A stretch of DNA of 64,000 nt from a bacterium (GTDB taxonomy: Bacteria; Actinomycetota; Thermoleophilia; Solirubrobacterales; Solirubrobacteraceae): positions 1 to 64,000 of the forward strand of contig JAJPKQ010000037.1 of the NCBI GenBank assembly GCA_021323635.1, given 5' to 3'. The notes beneath the pieces are model-generated. The model was not told where the DNA came from, made no database searches, and saw only the letters and a program-made list of their open reading frames with translations. The translations under genes and the position numbers were made by a program. Shown one piece after another: positions 60,349-64,000 of this stretch (the stretch's first letter is position 1; each line of letters opens with the position of its first letter).

Positions 60349-61854
60349 TCAGCGCACGCCCGCCACTGCGCCGACGGTGCGCTTCTCGGCGCTGCCTGAG
60401 CGGCGCTCCCAGCGGCGTGCGGCAAGCGCGCGCAGGGTCCCCACGCGCTGAGCGTCGACGTGGGGCCTGATCTGCAGCGGCTCAAGCGGGGGACGAGCGG
60501 AGAGCACGGCGTCGACCGAGAGCGCCACGCGGGCCAGCAGCTCGCCCCGACCGCCCGGCGCAAAAGGTTCCGCCACGATCGCTGCCGAGCGCTGCGAATG
60601 CAGCTCAAGGCTCATCACCACCGCGCTCAGGCGCTCGAGCTGATCGGCGCCCACAAGCACCAGCAGCGCCGCGTCATCTGCGCCGCTGAACACCCTCCCA
60701 TAGGCGGCAAGCAGCTCCGGGCAGGCGATCAGCTCCTCGGCATAGGCCAGCGTCACGAAGCTCGCTGCGCGCTCGGGCGCGCGCTGCTCGAGCCGCTCGA
60801 GCGCATCGGCGACCGCCGCCAGCGCCAGCTGAGGATCGCCTGCAAACGGGTCCAGCGCACGTGCGCGCACCGCCTCGCGCGCCGCGGCGTCAAGTGCCCC
60901 GCAGGCCAGATGCTCGCCCGCGCGGCGCGCCGCGGCCGCCGCCCGGGCGCGCTGGGCATCGCTGACTGCCAGCAGGCACGCGGCGTCGAGAGCTCGCGCA
61001 GTCGCGACGCGGTTGACGTCGCCAACCCAGCGGGAGTGCGCGGCGAGCCACTCGTGTGCAGTTGCTCGGCCATTGTCCTCGAGCTCGCCCAAAAGCCAGC
61101 GTCGCAGTGGGAGCTCGGCCTCGATCAGCCCCAGCAGACGCGCGGCGTCAGCACCGAGGTTCATGTTTTGCCCGTGGTGTCGGTAGCCGGTGAGCGGTCG
61201 CTCGACGTAGTCGACATCGGCCACCTGCGCAACTCTGATCGCCGTCCACCAGTCCTCCCAAGGAGCGTGCTCGGGGATCGGCCAGAAACGCTCGCGCATC
61301 GCCGCGCGCGCCATGATCGTGCCGCCGGAGATGAAGTTGGCGGCCAGCAGCCGACCCAGGACCGAGCCGCGCGCAGGCGCGATGCCGGCGGCCGCCCAGA
61401 AGGAATCGTGCAGCGTGCGCTCGTCGCGGTCGATCAAACGCAGGTCGCTGTAGACGAGACCGACCTCAGGTGCCGAGCGCAGCAGCGCCACCTGCGCTGC
61501 GACCTTGCCCGGCAGCCAGATGTCATCGCCGGAGTGGTATGCGATCAGCTCGCCGCGCGCCTCTGAAAGCGCCCGGTTCATCGTTGTGCGCACGCCGCCG
61601 TTGCGCTTGCGGATGTAGGTGATGCGATTGCCGAACCGCGCCGCGACGGCCGCGGTCTCGTCCTGCGAGCCGTCATCCACGACGATTATCTCGATGCGAT
61701 CAGACGGGTAGTCTTGATCGAGCACGCTTTCAATCGATCGTGCCAGGTAGGGCGCGAAGTTGAAAGTTGCGATCAGGCAGCTGACGAGCGGCAGCTCGCC
61801 GCCCGTCCCTCCGCCGCGCCGGCTCGGCGTCTGCGCTCGCCCGCCGCCGCTCAC
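60349..61854 (-). CDS. family 2 glycosyltransferase with helical C-terminal region
   Basis: 501 residues. A GT2 domain at ~20-260 shows LVSCLIATFNFAPYLARSIE, IIVVDDGSQDETAAVAARF, ELIAYHSGDDIWLPGK (DxD region) and WEDWWTAIRVA. The C-terminal half is helical and Ala/Glu/Arg-rich, of unknown role. It is convergent with the previous gene (37-base gap) and overlaps the upstream oxidoreductase gene by 4 bases, pointing to a minus-strand glycan operon. Confidence 0.85.
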   Translation of the reverse strand: MSGGGRAQTPSRRGGGTGGELPLVSCLIATFNFAPYLARSIESVLDQDYPSDRIEIIVVDDGSQDETAAVAARFGNRITYIRKRNGGVRTTMNRALSEARGELIAYHSGDDIWLPGKVAAQVALLRSAPEVGLVYSDLRLIDRDERTLHDSFWAAAGIAPARGSVLGRLLAANFISGGTIMARAAMRERFWPIPEHAPWEDWWTAIRVAQVADVDYVERPLTGYRHHGQNMNLGADAARLLGLIEAELPLRRWLLGELEDNGRATAHEWLAAHSRWVGDVNRVATARALDAACLLAVSDAQRARAAAAARRAGEHLACGALDAAAREAVRARALDPFAGDPQLALAAVADALERLEQRAPERAASFVTLAYAEELIACPELLAAYGRVFSGADDAALLVLVGADQLERLSAVVMSLELHSQRSAAIVAEPFAPGGRGELLARVALSVDAVLSARPPLEPLQIRPHVDAQRVGTLRALAARRWERRSGSAEKRTVGAVAGVR

Positions 61855-62915
61855 GCCACCAGCAGGTCGGTGCTCGGGGCGGGCGCAGGTGCCAGTCGGC
61901 GGCCCGCAGCGCGGATCATCTCCACCACCTCCAGGCTGCGCACTCCCATGTCAAGCGCGACGGCCGGCCTGGTGCGCTCCCGGACGCAGCGCAGAAACGC
62001 GGCGAGCTCTGCGACCAGCGGCTCTTCGGGCGGGACGTGGATACGTTCGACCACGCTCTCCTGGCGGCAGGATCGCTCGTCTTCCTGCTGGTCTTCGACA
62101 CGGGTCCAGCGCGAGACCTCGATCGTCCGGCTCAGGTAGTCCACGGCGACCAGCGCCTCTGCAGTCGTCGCAGCCAGTCGCCGAATCTTGCTTTCGGTGA
62201 TGCGGCTCGCCGAGAGGCTTGCGATCAGCCCGTCGGCGAATATCAGATGAGCCACGGCGTAGTCGAAGGAGGGCTCAGCTGAGCGCACGCTCAGCCCGGC
62301 GCTCTGGACGTGGAGCAGGTCGGCCCTGGCCAGCGAGAGAACGATGTGAACGTCGTGGAGCATCAGGTCCTGAACTACGTCCGCGTCGGTGATTCGTCCG
62401 TCGAAAGGGCTCAAGCGCTGGATGTCAAGCGCAACCAGTGACTGGGAGCCGAGCAGCTTGCGCAGCTCGCCGATCGCCGGGTTGAAGTGCTCGATGAGGC
62501 CCACCTGGACGATGCGCTCCGGGGCCGCCGCGGCCGCCGCGCACAGCATCTGCGCTTCACCTCGATCGAGCGCGACGGGCTTCTCGATCAGCACATCGAC
62601 GCCGGCGGCGATCGCCGCCGTCGCCTGCTCGACGTGCCTGCTGCTCGGCGAGGCGATCGAGACGGCCTGGACGTCGGCAAGGAGATCCTCCAGCGAGCCG
62701 TAGACACGCGTTTCGTAACGCTCTGCGACGGCGCGAGCACGTGCGCGGTCGGTGTCATAGACGCCATGAAGCTCACAGAGCCCACCCAGACCGGAATAGA
62801 CGCGCGCATGACGCCTGCCCATGTAGCCTGCCCCGACCACGCCCACGCGGCACGGCGCTCTCCGAGCGCGTGCTCCGCGGCGCTGCCGGCGACGATCGAT
62901 CGGTAGGGAGGGCAT
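61851..62915 (-). CDS. Gfo/Idh/MocA-family oxidoreductase
   Basis: 354-residue NAD(P)-dependent sugar dehydrogenase-type protein: CRVGVVGAGYMGRRHARVYS nucleotide fold, VLIEKPVALDRGEAQML with the usual EKP motif, and LIEHFNPAIGELRKLLGS. Family members act on sugars or inositol. Its overlap with the glycosyltransferase gene suggests nucleotide-sugar processing. The first ~20 residues are basic and possibly not translated; a start further in is possible. Confidence 0.87.
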   Translation of the reverse strand: MPSLPIDRRRQRRGARARRAPCRVGVVGAGYMGRRHARVYSGLGGLCELHGVYDTDRARARAVAERYETRVYGSLEDLLADVQAVSIASPSSRHVEQATAAIAAGVDVLIEKPVALDRGEAQMLCAAAAAAPERIVQVGLIEHFNPAIGELRKLLGSQSLVALDIQRLSPFDGRITDADVVQDLMLHDVHIVLSLARADLLHVQSAGLSVRSAEPSFDYAVAHLIFADGLIASLSASRITESKIRRLAATTAEALVAVDYLSRTIEVSRWTRVEDQQEDERSCRQESVVERIHVPPEEPLVAELAAFLRCVRERTRPAVALDMGVRSLEVVEMIRAAGRRLAPAPAPSTDLLVA

Positions 62916-63089
62916 CGGTTTGCCCCGTTGATCGACCGGCGCCGGCGCCGCTTTAGCATGCCGACTCGGGTGTCCGGCGCGCCGCGCTCGATCGACTTGC
63001 CACCGACAGCCGAGCCGGCGTGCGCCGAGGGGGCTCCTGCCATACGCTGTATGCTGCCTGTCGGGTCCACTCCAGTGAAGGAGGACGAG

Positions 63090-63584
63090 TTGCCCGAGAT
63101 CACACCATTCCTGTGGTTCGACGACCAGGCCGAGGAGGCCGCCGCCTTCTACGTCTCACTGTTTCCCAACTCGCGGATCGAGCAGATCGTGCGCTACGGC
63201 GAGGCCGGGCCGGGACCGACGGGCTCGGTGATGACGGTGCGCTTCAGCCTCGACGGCGCCCCCTTCACTGCGCTCAACGGCGGCCCCGCCCACTACGGCT
63301 TCGACGAGTCGATCTCCTTCGTGGTGAGCTGCGCAAGCCAGGAGGAGGTCGACCGCTACTGGACGGCGCTGACCGAGGGCGGCGAGGAGATCGCCTGCGG
63401 CTGGTGCAAGGACCGCTACGGCCTGCGCTGGCAGATCGTCCCCGCTGGGCTCAAGGAGCTGCTCGCCGACCCGGACCCCGCGCGGGCAGCGCGCGCTACA
63501 CAGGCGATGCTGGCGATGAAGAAGCTTGATCTGGAGGCGATGCGGCAGGCGGCAGCGGGTGGCTTGAGGGAGGCGAGCGCCTGA
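63090..63584 (+). CDS. PhnB-like VOC/glyoxalase superfamily protein
   Basis: 164 residues of the 3-demethylubiquinone-9 methyltransferase-like/PhnB group. Typical text: PEITPFLWFDDQAEEAAAFY, FPNSRIEQIVRYGEA, WCKDRYGLRWQIVP. TTG 63090 is preferred because AAGGAGG (63078-63084) lies 5 bases before it and family starts read MPxITPFLWF. ATG 63051 and GTG 63075 are longer alternatives. Substrate unknown. Confidence 0.87.
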   Translation: MPEITPFLWFDDQAEEAAAFYVSLFPNSRIEQIVRYGEAGPGPTGSVMTVRFSLDGAPFTALNGGPAHYGFDESISFVVSCASQEEVDRYWTALTEGGEEIACGWCKDRYGLRWQIVPAGLKELLADPDPARAARATQAMLAMKKLDLEAMRQAAAGGLREASA

Positions 63585-63622
63585 GCCCCCGCAGGCTCGC
63601 GCTGCTCTGCGCGGATCCGCGC

Positions 63623-64000
63623 TCAGGGCGTGCCACTTGCGACGCCCACCCAGACCGCCGCGCCGCCGCTCTCGGCAAGCGCGCGCGCGACCGCCAGCGC
63701 GCGCAGGTAGGCGCGGGCAGCGGCCTCGATCGTGTCCGGCGAGACGCCCTGCCCGGAGCCGGTGTGGCCCTGCACCTCGACCACGACCGACACCTCCGCA
63801 AGCGCATCCTGGCCCTCGGTGACGGCGCTGACGCGAAACTCGCGCAGCGCGCCGGGGATGGCGGTTGCGGCGTTGATAGCGCGGAAGACGGCGTCGATCG
63901 GCCCATCGCCAGAGGAGGAGCCCGTCAGGCAGCGCGTGCCCCCGTCCTCGTCGGGGAGGCTCGGGCGCTCCTCCGGCAGCGAGACCGAGACCTTTGCCAG
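63623..64000 (-). CDS. leuA: 2-isopropylmalate synthase, C-terminal end (partial)
   Basis: The last 125 codons before a TGA at 63623-63625 translate to a LeuA-type regulatory domain: SSSGDGPIDAVFRAI, then FRVSAVTEGQDALAEV, the glycine-rich GHTGSGQGVSPDTIEA, and AYLRALAVARAL. The 5' part, including the catalytic barrel, lies beyond the right edge. It is on the same strand as leuC-leuD-leuB. CimA-type enzymes share this domain, so a second citramalate synthase is the alternative. Confidence 0.85.
   Translation of the reverse strand: MAKVSVSLPEERPSLPDEDGGTRCLTGSSSGDGPIDAVFRAINAATAIPGALREFRVSAVTEGQDALAEVSVVVEVQGHTGSGQGVSPDTIEAAARAYLRALAVARALAESGGAAVWVGVASGTP

Overview
The window is about 64 kb of very GC-rich DNA from an actinobacterium. 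The lack of L- and P-ring genes (flgH, flgI, flgA) fits a monoderm cell. The gene content (flagellar locus with CsrA/FliW, a G1 glutamic peptidase, a DUF4242-cyclase fusion, many GTG/TTG starts) suggests Thermoleophilia, for example Solirubrobacterales. This placement is inference from content, not from a database search.

Layout. 1-426 (minus): the 5' end of a 16S rRNA gene with its leader and promoter. 514-20.4 kb: mostly housekeeping genes. These are tyrS, a class A penicillin-binding protein, a flavin oxidoreductase, a DUF4242-cyclase fusion, an ECF sigma factor fused to a zinc finger and a membrane anchor, a 3-methyladenine glycosylase, argH, a G1-type peptidase, a DegT aminotransferase, and a minus-strand branched-chain amino-acid cluster read leuC-leuD-(methyltransferase)-leuB-ilvE-cimA. 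An XRE-cupin regulator lies upstream of leuC. The last 378 bases hold the 3' end of leuA on the same strand, so the flagellar block sits between leuA and leuCDB.

20.4-60.3 kb: one large flagellar locus. The left arm is on the minus strand: fliA; then flgF-like, flgG, flgJ-like, flgN, flgK, flgL, fliW, csrA. The right arm is on the plus strand: a TPR glycosyltransferase; flaG-fliD; fliS-fliT-like; flgB-flgC-fliE-fliF-fliG-fliH-fliI; fliJ and a lytic transglycosylase; fliK-flgD-TIGR02530-flgE-flbD; motA-motB-fliL-fliN-fliM; fliO-fliP-fliQ-fliR-flhB-flhA-flhF-PilZ and two small genes; flagellin 1; flagellin 2; CHAP hydrolase and glycosyltransferase. 60.3-62.9 kb (minus): a glycosyltransferase and a Gfo/Idh/MocA oxidoreductase. 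63.1-63.6 kb: a PhnB/VOC protein.

How it works together. Twelve sites match the sigma-28 promoter pattern (T[AC]AA-N15-G[CA]CGAT, with small variations); a thirteenth, weaker site has a 16-base spacer. They precede almost every sub-operon of the flagellar block. In seven cases the start codon lies only 7-9 bases after the -10 element, so those messages should be leaderless. The two flagellin genes instead have 68-70-base leaders with GGA motifs. In flagellin 2 a GGA sits in the loop of a perfect 6-bp hairpin, as expected for control by the CsrA/FliW pair encoded in the left arm. An 84-nt conserved element of unknown function follows each flagellin gene. No chemotaxis genes are present and FliM lacks the usual CheY-binding motif.
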